A stretch of 34,027 bases of DNA, from contig JAURER010000028.1 in NCBI GenBank assembly GCA_030827315.1, positions 1-34,027 on the forward strand, given 5' to 3'. Below, piece by piece: positions 23,485-30,365 of this stretch. The position numbers were made by a program, and so were the translations under genes. The first letter of the stretch is position 1; the number at the start of each line of letters is the position of its first letter. This stretch comes from Gemmatimonadota bacterium. Lineage in GTDB: Bacteria > Gemmatimonadota > Gemmatimonadetes > Longimicrobiales > Gaopeijiaceae. Below the pieces are notes generated by a model. That model searched no databases, was not told the origin of the DNA, and saw nothing but the letters and a program-made list of their open reading frames with translations.

Positions 23485-24719
23485 CAGTCCACGCCGATGG
23501 AGTGCGGCCCGAGCGATGCCACGGACGGCGCGCCGATCGCGCGCATGGTGAGCTCCAGCTCGTTCGTGAGGATCTCGAGGGCCCGCTCGACCCCCTCCTG
23601 TCCGAATGCGCCCAGACCCCAGAGATAGGGCCGGCCGACAGCCACGGCCGTGGCACCGCGCGCGATCCCCTTGATGAGGTCGGAGCCCCGCCGGAAGCCG
23701 CTGTCGACGATGATCGGCATGCGACCGGCCACCTCGTCGGCCACCTCCGGAAGCGCGTCGATCGTGGCGCGGCCGTCGCCCTCCGCCCGTCCCCCGTGGT
23801 TCGAGACCCAGATCCCGTCGATACCGTGCCGCACGGCGAGCTCCGCGTCTTCACGGGTGACCAGGCCCTTCACCACGATCTTCTGGTCCGTGACGTCGCG
23901 CAGCCGCCGGATGAAGTCCCACGTCATCGCCGCCCCGGCACTCCCGTCGGCCGGGCCGGAAGGGAGTCCCCGGAGCATCGGCTTGACCGGGTCGGCGCGC
24001 CCTCCGGGCGTGTGGCAGTTCGCGCAGTTGCGATCGTCCACGCGCTCGTAGCGCTCGAGCGTGAGGCGGTTGCTGCCGCCGTTGAGGTCTACAGTGAGCA
24101 CGAGCACCGGGCACCCCGCCTCGACGCTGCGCCGGACGAGCGCGGCGGTGCCCTCCCAGTCCGGTCGGGCGTAAAGCTGGTACCACACCGGCTCGCCGCG
24201 CGCCTCGTTCACCTCCTCGACGGCCGTCGACGTCACGGTCGAGAGCGTCTGAAGGTGCGTACGCGCGCGTGCCGCGCGGGCCGTGGCCAGCTCCCCTTCG
24301 GCGTGGAACGCGCGCTGGCTGCCGGCCGGAGCGACGATCAGCGGTGTCGGCCACTCCCGGCCGAAGAGGCTTACCCTCGTGTCGAGCGTCGAGACGTCGA
24401 CCAACCGGCGCGCGCGCAGGTAGATCCGCTCCAGCGCGGCACGGTTGTTCGCGTACGTCTCCTCCCCGTCGACGCCCGTCATGATGTACCCGTAGTGGGC
24501 CGTCGGGACCTTCGACGCGGCGACACGCTGCAGGTCGAAGACATCGAGGGCCTCGTCGGCGCTCTGCACCAGATCGTCGAACACGCGCCGGGGCGCCTCT
24601 TGGGCGATGACCTGCTCGAGCCCCGCGAGGCCGCCCGCCGACGCGAGCAGGGGGCTGGCCGCCAGCCAGCGCAGGAAGTCGCGGCGGCGCACGTCGGTGC
24701 GGGTCTCGGTCGGGGGCAT
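23484..24719 (-). CDS. Tat-exported FMN-dependent alpha-hydroxy-acid oxidase/dehydrogenase with CxxCH motif
   Basis: A 411-residue protein. The N-terminal RRDFLRWLAAS is a twin-arginine export signal (R12-R13), so the folded flavoprotein is predicted to be periplasmic. The TIM-barrel has the family features: the FMN-site region LIVAPAGSQRAFH, K284 in VVKGLVT, catalytic H308 in VSNHGGR, and the C-terminal DSGFRRGSDLIKGIARGA and AVGRPYLWG phosphate-binding segments. It should oxidise an L-2-hydroxy acid such as lactate. A CANCH sequence (C232, C235, H236) sits in a loop where such enzymes have no known haem. ATG 24719 has GGAG six bases upstream. The gene lies 53 bases after qhpE and overlaps the Sel1 gene by three bases. 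Confidence 0.93.
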   Translation of the reverse strand: MPPTETRTDVRRRDFLRWLAASPLLASAGGLAGLEQVIAQEAPRRVFDDLVQSADEALDVFDLQRVAASKVPTAHYGYIMTGVDGEETYANNRAALERIYLRARRLVDVSTLDTRVSLFGREWPTPLIVAPAGSQRAFHAEGELATARAARARTHLQTLSTVTSTAVEEVNEARGEPVWYQLYARPDWEGTAALVRRSVEAGCPVLVLTVDLNGGSNRLTLERYERVDDRNCANCHTPGGRADPVKPMLRGLPSGPADGSAGAAMTWDFIRRLRDVTDQKIVVKGLVTREDAELAVRHGIDGIWVSNHGGRAEGDGRATIDALPEVADEVAGRMPIIVDSGFRRGSDLIKGIARGATAVAVGRPYLWGLGAFGQEGVERALEILTNELELTMRAIGAPSVASLGPHSIGVD

Positions 24720-24772
24720 GAGGGACTCCGGTCTGGTGGATTGCCCCAGGGTGCGCGGTCGCCGTCGGAGCG

Positions 24773-25480
24773 TCAATGTCCGCCCGGGGACGGGGGCGTG
24801 CGACCGCGGAGCAGGGCGAGCGCCGCGCGGGCCGTTCGCGCCTCGGGCGCGCCGGCCAGAACGCGCGCGAGGACGCCCGTGGCATTCGCCACGGCGAAGG
24901 AGATCCCGTTGAGGTTCCGCTCCCGCGGAAGGCCCGGGACCGGCCGCGGCCAGGGGGCCGCGCGGAGGACTTCCTTGCCCTCGAAGTCGATCACGTGCAC
25001 CTCGTCTCTTGGCTGATCCGGGTCCATGACCACGCCGACCACGCCACCCATGGAACCGGGATACCAGCGGCGTCCGTCCATCGCGAAGGCCGACACGACG
25101 ATCGACCCGCGCTCCGCTGCCCGCTCGATGGCCGGGGCCAGTTCCGTCGCCCGGAAGGCGTTCGGCGTCCCGAGGCTCAGGTTCACCACCCGACAGCCCC
25201 GCTCGGTGGCCCAGTCGATGGCCCGCACGAGCGTGGCCACCGTCGTGGCCAGCTCCCGATCGAAGACCTTCACCACGTGCAGCACGGCGTCGGGCGCCTT
25301 CTCGTGGATGGCGGCCGCGGCCGCGGTCCCGTGACCCAGCCGGTCGACCACGTCGCCCGAGGCGCCGCCGTCCACGTCGAAGGCGATGCCGTCGGCCACG
25401 GAGGGGAGGTGCGGATGAGGCACGTTGGCACCGCTGTCGATGATCGCCACGTGGACGACCGTGGGACGCTGCGCCGTCAT
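24773..25480 (-). CDS. qhpE: Subtilisin-like serine protease, QhpC leader peptidase
   Basis: A 235-residue protein without signal peptide, so cytoplasmic. It is a compact S8 domain with D15 (AIIDSGAN), H50 (LGHGTA) and S194 (NGISFA) as catalytic triad, plus the VVNLSLG strand. In the characterised qhp system this protease removes the leader of QhpC after the thioether bonds are made. The subtilisin oxyanion Asn, normally in AAGN, is not present in the corresponding VSAFAMDG. The ATG at 25480 overlaps the qhpF stop by 4 nt (ATGA). The small size, lack of export signal and position make QhpE the best assignment over a general secreted subtilase. Confidence 0.9.
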   Translation of the reverse strand: MTAQRPTVVHVAIIDSGANVPHPHLPSVADGIAFDVDGGASGDVVDRLGHGTAAAAAIHEKAPDAVLHVVKVFDRELATTVATLVRAIDWATERGCRVVNLSLGTPNAFRATELAPAIERAAERGSIVVSAFAMDGRRWYPGSMGGVVGVVMDPDQPRDEVHVIDFEGKEVLRAAPWPRPVPGLPRERNLNGISFAVANATGVLARVLAGAPEARTARAALALLRGRTPPSPGGH

Positions 25481-27210
25481 CCCTCGAGCACGTCGAGGAA
25501 GAGCGTCCGGAAGTGCGATCCCCCAGCTTCCAGGATCTCCGGTGACCCGTCCTCTACGATCCGTCCCCGCTCCACGACCACGACCCGGTCGGCCTGCCGA
25601 GCGAGGTCGAGTCTGTGGGTGATGATGACCGTGGTCCGCCCCTTCATGACGCGGTCGTATCCCGCGAGCACGCTGGCCTCGGAAGACGGGTCGAGGGCGC
25701 CCGTGGCCTCGTCCATCACGAGCACGGCGGGGGCCGAAAGGAAGGCGCGGGCGATGGCCATCCGCTGGCGCTCCCCCGCCGAGAGGCCGCGTCCCCGCTC
25801 GCCGACGACCGTGGCCGTGCCCTCGGGCATGGATCGTACGAGATCCGCAAGGCCGGCCGCCTCGATGGCGGCGGTGATCTCGCCGTCGGTCGCGTCGGGG
25901 CGCGCGTATCGCACGTTGTCCGCGACGCTCGCGTGGAAGAGGAAGGGATCCTGCTCGACCACGGCCACGTGGCGGCGGACGTCGGAGAGCGGGAGTGTGC
26001 GCAGGTCCCGGCCGTCGAGGAGCACGCGCCCTTCGTCCGGATCGGCGTGACGGGAGAGGAGGTCCGCGATCGTGGACTTCCCGCTGCCGCTCGCGCCGAC
26101 GACGGCCACGACCTGCCCGGCGGGCACGTCGAGGTGGATACCGTCGAGTCCCTCGGTGCCCCGGCCGAAGCCGAAGCGGACATTGTCCAGCCGGAGGGCG
26201 CCTTCGCAGGAGGGCAGCGTCTCGGGCGCCTCCGTCTCCACCACGTCCGGGGGCGTGTCCAGGAGCTCGTGGACGCGCGCCAGAGAGGCCCGCGCGGTGG
26301 CGAGGTTGGTGTAGATCCCCATGAGACCCTGAACCGGGGACATGAGGCGCTGCTGGTACGCCATGAACGCGACGAACGTACCCAGCGTCGTCACGCCGCT
26401 GATGACGCGCCATCCTCCGTAGAGGAAGACCACGGCGGTCCCGGCCGTGAGCAGGAGACCTGGGAGTCCGCCCGCGAGATAGCCGAACAGCCTCATGGAC
26501 AGGAGGGCCTCGACGAACGAATCGTTGCGGCCGCGAAAACGTGCGACTTCCCTGTCCTGCGCGTTCGAGCCCACGACCGTGCGCATGCCCTGCAGCGTCT
26601 CGATCAGGAAGGACCCGATGTCCGCGCTCCGCTCGCGCAGCACGCGCACGCGGTCCTCCAGTTGGCGCCGGTACCGGACGAGAGCGAGCAGGGTGGGTGG
26701 GAGCACCAGGATGCCCACCAGGAAAAGCTGCCAGTCGAGCCAGAGGAGCATCGCCACCGTCCCCACGAGGGCCACCACCTGCCCGAACCACGCGAGGGCG
26801 GCTTCCGCGGTGACCCGCTGGATCTCCCCGATGTCGCCGTTGATGCGCGAGACCACGTCTCCGAGCGGCGTGCGGGCGTAGAAGCGCGGAGACAGCCTCT
26901 GGAGGTGACGGTAGAGGTCCAGGCGCATGTCGAACAGGATGTCCGCGGAGACCTTCGTATAGCGCATCCCGCTCAGGACGTTCAGCACGAAGGAAGCGGC
27001 GGTGATCCCCACGAAGAGTCCGACGATGCGAAGCAGCGCGCCGAAGTCACGCCCGACCAGGGCGTCGTCGACCAGGAGTTTCGAGAGGTACGGGAGGACG
27101 AGATTGAGGCCCGTCCCGGCGAGCGAGAGCAGCACCACCGGGACCAGCGCCCCGGCGTAGGGGCGGACATAGCCGAGGGCGCGCCGGAGCTGGGCGTCGA
27201 TGAGCGTCAC
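25477..27210 (-). CDS. qhpF: ABC transporter, fused permease/ATPase, QhpC exporter
   Basis: A 577-residue half-transporter. An N-terminal six-helix ABC transmembrane domain (residues about 1-310) is followed by an ATPase domain with Walker A GASGSGKST near residue 371, signature LSAGERQ near 473, Walker B VLVMDEAT near 498 and H-loop ITHR. There is no N-terminal C39 peptidase domain, so leader cleavage must be done by another protein, consistent with the adjacent qhpE. In known qhp operons QhpF exports the crosslinked gamma subunit to the periplasm. The GTG at 27210 is the longest start and has no clear ribosome-binding site. It overlaps qhpE by 4 nt. Confidence 0.92.
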   Translation of the reverse strand: MTLIDAQLRRALGYVRPYAGALVPVVLLSLAGTGLNLVLPYLSKLLVDDALVGRDFGALLRIVGLFVGITAASFVLNVLSGMRYTKVSADILFDMRLDLYRHLQRLSPRFYARTPLGDVVSRINGDIGEIQRVTAEAALAWFGQVVALVGTVAMLLWLDWQLFLVGILVLPPTLLALVRYRRQLEDRVRVLRERSADIGSFLIETLQGMRTVVGSNAQDREVARFRGRNDSFVEALLSMRLFGYLAGGLPGLLLTAGTAVVFLYGGWRVISGVTTLGTFVAFMAYQQRLMSPVQGLMGIYTNLATARASLARVHELLDTPPDVVETEAPETLPSCEGALRLDNVRFGFGRGTEGLDGIHLDVPAGQVVAVVGASGSGKSTIADLLSRHADPDEGRVLLDGRDLRTLPLSDVRRHVAVVEQDPFLFHASVADNVRYARPDATDGEITAAIEAAGLADLVRSMPEGTATVVGERGRGLSAGERQRMAIARAFLSAPAVLVMDEATGALDPSSEASVLAGYDRVMKGRTTVIITHRLDLARQADRVVVVERGRIVEDGSPEILEAGGSHFRTLFLDVLEG

Positions 27211-27282
27211 GCCGTGGGCCGGGCGGTTGTGCAGCGGAGGCTCGGGGACGCGAACATTGGGTACCGCAGGGGAGCTGGGCCC

Positions 27283-28371
27283 CTAGCGGCCTCCCGCAAT
27301 CACGGCGGTGCCCGTCATGTCCTCGTCGAACGTCACCGTGCGCAGCAGCTCGAAGGTATCGACGTCGTAGACGTCGATCGTGTTGCCCGCGACAAAGACG
27401 TAGAGCTTCTCGCCATCCGCGCTCACCCGAAGCCCCATGCGGGGGCGTCCGGCGAACGGAACCTTCCGCGCGACGCGCCGGTCGGCCAGGTCGAACTCCC
27501 AGAATTCGTAGCGTCCGACGGTGGAGTAGAGGCCGTACGCCTTCTGGCCGCCGGGCGCGAGCGCGAATCCCCGGCCGCCGGAGACGGGCTCGGACGGGCC
27601 GAGCATGAAGAAGTCGACGTCCTGCTCGTCGAGGCGGACCTGGGCGATGCCCATCAGGGTCCGGTTCTGCACCGGATCTCGCATGCGCACGAGATTGGTG
27701 GCGACCCCGGGCTCGTCGTACGTGCCGGAGGCGACGCCGAAGTTGAGGGAGCCGAGGCCCGGCTCAAGCGGCTTCGAGATCTCCCAGCGGTCGACTTCCT
27801 CGTACGTCTCCGCGTCCACGGCGATGATGTCGTCGGCGAACATGTAGAGCGTCCGGCCGTCCGGGGAGTACGCGAAGCCGACGGCGTCACGCGATTCGCC
27901 ATCGGGGAAGGGGATCGTGTCTGTGACCTGCTTGGTGCGCATGTCGTACTCGAGGATGAACGGCCCCTCCACGAGGAAGCGGTCGGTCATCTTCGTGGTG
28001 CGCTTCACCAGCAGAACGGCCTTCGTATCGTCCGGATGGAAGGCGGATCCCTCGAACCGGACAGTGACGCTGTCGTGAGACAGCGTGAATTCGTCGATGG
28101 CCCGGTTGGTGGCCAGGTCGACGATCTCGAAGCGCTGCATCGAGGCGTCCTCGACGTACAGACGCGTTTTCGACTCGCTCACGGTGACGCCGATCGGGAA
28201 GAAGTTCTTCATCGCGATCCGGTCCACCACCTGCTCCGAGGCCTCGTCCCAGACGAGGATGTCGTTGGTGTACGTGCCGATGTACCACGTCGCGGTCGCC
28301 TGCGCCGAGGCGGCGGAGGCGGAGAGGAGGAGTGCGGTCGCGGCTACGGCGGCGCGGACGTTGAGGCGCAT
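27283..28371 (-). CDS. qhpB: Quinohemoprotein amine dehydrogenase beta subunit (beta-propeller)
   Basis: A 362-residue precursor with a Sec signal peptide (likely cut after ASAQ). The rest consists of propeller-type repeats such as TYTNDILVWDEASEQVVDRI, SPDGRTLYMFADDIIAVDAET, SADGEKLYVFVAGNTIDVYDV. This matches the seven-bladed YVTN-like propeller of the QHNDH beta subunit, which packs against the alpha and gamma subunits and contributes to the active site in the periplasm. The gene lies between qhpC and qhpF. No strong ribosome-binding site is seen, so translation may be coupled or rely on the weak upstream sequence. The assignment rests on position and fold together. Confidence 0.91.
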   Translation of the reverse strand: MRLNVRAAVAATALLLSASAASAQATATWYIGTYTNDILVWDEASEQVVDRIAMKNFFPIGVTVSESKTRLYVEDASMQRFEIVDLATNRAIDEFTLSHDSVTVRFEGSAFHPDDTKAVLLVKRTTKMTDRFLVEGPFILEYDMRTKQVTDTIPFPDGESRDAVGFAYSPDGRTLYMFADDIIAVDAETYEEVDRWEISKPLEPGLGSLNFGVASGTYDEPGVATNLVRMRDPVQNRTLMGIAQVRLDEQDVDFFMLGPSEPVSGGRGFALAPGGQKAYGLYSTVGRYEFWEFDLADRRVARKVPFAGRPRMGLRVSADGEKLYVFVAGNTIDVYDVDTFELLRTVTFDEDMTGTAVIAGGR

Positions 28372-28432
28372 GGGGCTTGTGACGATGGGAAGTCGGGTAA
28401 GGCGGAGGGGCGGGTGCTGCCGTGACGGCGGC

Positions 28433-28795
28433 CTAGGGGAAGATCAGGTCGAGCTTGCGCCAGTCCTTCTGCGCCGAGGCGCACTTGCCGGTCCAGTCGG
28501 GGGCGTGGTTGAGCTGGTCGGGCACGTGCGCCGGCCAGAAGCACCCGAGGTGGCAGTCGAAGATGTCGCGCTCCACGGGCTGGCAGAGACCCGCGGTGCC
28601 GCCCTGGGAGTCGACCTCCCAGCCGGGGGAGAAGACGAGGGAACAGCCCATCGGGAAGTGGGGCCCGGTCTCCTCGTGCGGTGGCGTGCGCAGGCCCACC
28701 ACGTCCATCTCTTCGGCCTTCGCCTGTTCCGCTTCCCACGCCACGTACGCCTCGATGCGCGTGGCCTTCTGGTTGACCGCTCTCAGGTGCTTCAC
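28433..28795 (-). CDS. qhpC: Quinohemoprotein amine dehydrogenase gamma subunit precursor (CTQ-bearing peptide)
   Basis: A 120-residue precursor, here a ribosomally made and heavily modified subunit. The core holds all four known crosslink pairs at the exact known spacings: C51-E60, C71-D77, C85-D93 (thioether bonds) and C81-W87 (cysteine tryptophylquinone, CTQ). They equal C7-E16, C27-D33, C41-D49 and C37-W43 of the mature proteobacterial protein, an offset of 44. The context GCSLVFSPGWEVD, GLCQPVERDIFDCHLGCFWPAHVPD and DWRKLDLIFP is characteristic. The leader MKHLRAVNQKA is followed by an Ala/Glu-rich helix. A fifth cysteine (C105) is extra. The GTG start at 28795 has GGAGG eight bases upstream. 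It works in the periplasm with QhpA and QhpB, oxidising primary amines. Confidence 0.95.
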   Translation of the reverse strand: MKHLRAVNQKATRIEAYVAWEAEQAKAEEMDVVGLRTPPHEETGPHFPMGCSLVFSPGWEVDSQGGTAGLCQPVERDIFDCHLGCFWPAHVPDQLNHAPDWTGKCASAQKDWRKLDLIFP

Positions 28796-28895
28796 TGCGA
28801 TCGCCTCCTCGTGCGATGTCGAGACGTCCGTCGTCCGAACGTCAAACTACTCCCAAACTCTTCGCAACGCTTCGTCTTCGTCGAGGCGCTCCGGA
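28796..28895 (-). other. qhpD-qhpC spacer with a near-perfect direct repeat
   Basis: A 100-base gap, the longest within the qhp run, slightly richer in A/T than its neighbours. The 12-mers TCGAGGCGCTCC (28881-28892) and TCGAAGCGCTCC (28900-28911) match at 11 of 12 positions, the second overlapping the qhpD 3' end. A weak minus-strand TTGACG box could support an internal promoter to boost the stoichiometric subunit qhpC. None of this is proven. Confidence 0.3.
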
Positions 28896-30365
28896 CTAGT
28901 CGAAGCGCTCCAGGAACTTCGGGTTCTTCTCCGCCAGGGCTCCGTAGATCTCCAGGCAGGTGTGCGTCCAGCTCCGTACCCACGTGCAGTAATGCAGATT
29001 CGCGTGGGACGAATCACCGTAGCGGACGTGGGACTCGTGGTAGCACCCGCCCGAACAGATGGGGCGGGCCCAGCAGGTGTGGCAGTCCGTCTTGGCCGCG
29101 ATGTGGTGATCGACGAGGAACTTGCCCTGCTTCTCCCGGTCGATCCCGTCCGCCACCGTGCCGAGCGTGTGCTCGGGCGAGCCTGCGAAGCGGTGACAGA
29201 GCGAGACGTCGCCGTCGGTCGCGACGCCGAGCAGCCCCAGTCCCGCCCCGCACCCGTACGCCTTGCTCACGCCCTTGTGGATCTCTTCGATGGTGTCCTT
29301 GACGTTGGTGAAGCCGTGGTGCTCGTCCCGGAGCGCCGCCTCGAGCCATTCCTGCGCCAGGATCTCGAACTGGCGCATCATGTCGTCCTTGCCCTCGGGC
29401 GTGATCGCGTAATCGCGCTGATCCTGCGTGGTCACCGGTGCGAGGCCGACCTCCCAGAAGCCGATCTCCTCGGTCAGGTGCCGGAAGATCGTGAGCACGT
29501 CCATGTTCTTCTGCGTCAGCGTGACCCGGGCGCCGATGGGGCGCGTGCGGTGCACCGCGAGCAGCTCCTTGATCTTGGGCAGGACGACGTCGTATGTGCC
29601 CTTCCCGTTGTGGAAGACGCGCAGCCCGTCCTGCACCTGCTTCGGCCCGTCGATGGAGATGGTGACGCCGATCTGGTTCTCGGCGAGCCATTCGATGATC
29701 TCGGGCCTGAGGAGCGTCGCATTGGTTGTGAGGCTGAACTCGATCCGCTTGCCCTCTTCCGCGGCCCTCCGGCGGGCATAGGCGACCGTCTTCTGGAGCA
29801 CCGGGAAGTTCAGCAGCGTCTCGCCCCCGAAGAAGGTGACGTGCGCGACGGGAAGTCCTTTCGACTCGGCGAGGAGGAACTCGACGCTCTCCTCGGCGGT
29901 CTCGTCGCTCATGAACTTCGGCTGCTTGCCGTACTGCGTGTCGACGATCTTGTCTTCGCCGTACTCGTAGCAGTACGTGCACGCCAGGTTGCACTTGTTC
30001 GTGACGTTGAGGACCATCGTATTCAGCGGGAAGTCCTCAGGCGGCAGGTCGTTGGGTACCTGCTGCGTCGGCGCGGCCGGGTCGCCGATCGCGCGGATCT
30101 CCGTCAGTTCGTCGATCGTCTCCAGCAGGCGGTCGACGCCGAAGAGGTCTGAAAGCTCGTCGATCAGGTCGTCGCGCTCCCGCGGCCCGCGCGCGAGCAC
30201 GTCCAGGATCGCGCACCCCGCGTCGTCCATCCGGAAGATGCCCGCGGACGGAACCATGTAGAGAAAGCGCGCGCCGTGGGCCTCGAACGGGTGGAACTCC
30301 CGCAGGGCCAGGACGGAGCTCGCCCCCGTCGCGTCCGGCGCCCCCGTCGCGACCGGTGGCGTCAT
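28896..30365 (-). CDS. qhpD: Radical SAM/SPASM peptide maturase forming QhpC thioether crosslinks
   Basis: A 489-residue cytoplasmic protein. An N-terminal segment of about 100 residues, with FHPFEAHGARFLYMVPSAG, resembles a peptide-recognition (RRE-like) region. The radical SAM core has the [4Fe-4S] motif C125-NLA-C129-TY-C132, the GGETLLNF strand and the SLTTNATLL and ISIDGP motifs. The C-terminal SPASM region has GCGAGLG, DGDVSLCHR, DCHTCWARPICSGGCYH and HYCTW cysteines for two auxiliary clusters. In known systems it forms three Cys-to-Asp/Glu bonds in QhpC. The ATG at 30365 overlaps the qhpA stop (ATGA). PqqE-like or sulfatase-maturing roles are less likely because qhpC is the adjacent gene. 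Confidence 0.95.
   Translation of the reverse strand: MTPPVATGAPDATGASSVLALREFHPFEAHGARFLYMVPSAGIFRMDDAGCAILDVLARGPRERDDLIDELSDLFGVDRLLETIDELTEIRAIGDPAAPTQQVPNDLPPEDFPLNTMVLNVTNKCNLACTYCYEYGEDKIVDTQYGKQPKFMSDETAEESVEFLLAESKGLPVAHVTFFGGETLLNFPVLQKTVAYARRRAAEEGKRIEFSLTTNATLLRPEIIEWLAENQIGVTISIDGPKQVQDGLRVFHNGKGTYDVVLPKIKELLAVHRTRPIGARVTLTQKNMDVLTIFRHLTEEIGFWEVGLAPVTTQDQRDYAITPEGKDDMMRQFEILAQEWLEAALRDEHHGFTNVKDTIEEIHKGVSKAYGCGAGLGLLGVATDGDVSLCHRFAGSPEHTLGTVADGIDREKQGKFLVDHHIAAKTDCHTCWARPICSGGCYHESHVRYGDSSHANLHYCTWVRSWTHTCLEIYGALAEKNPKFLERFD

Noticed and set aside
25615-28425. 936-codon plus-strand open frame across the qhp genes
   Set aside because: Antisense shadow of qhpF and qhpB with biased composition. 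The minus strand carries recognised motifs (Walker A/B, propeller repeats).
24773-28795. Lanthipeptide, cyanobactin or bacteriocin cluster, suggested by protease, ABC exporter and Cys-rich peptide
   Set aside because: The peptide matches the QHNDH gamma subunit, and the haem and propeller subunits are in the same operon. No lanthionine synthetase or YcaO protein is present.
28896-30365. PqqE or anaerobic sulfatase-maturing enzyme
   Set aside because: No pqqA or sulfatase gene is present, whereas a QhpC precursor with the exact crosslink pattern lies next to it.
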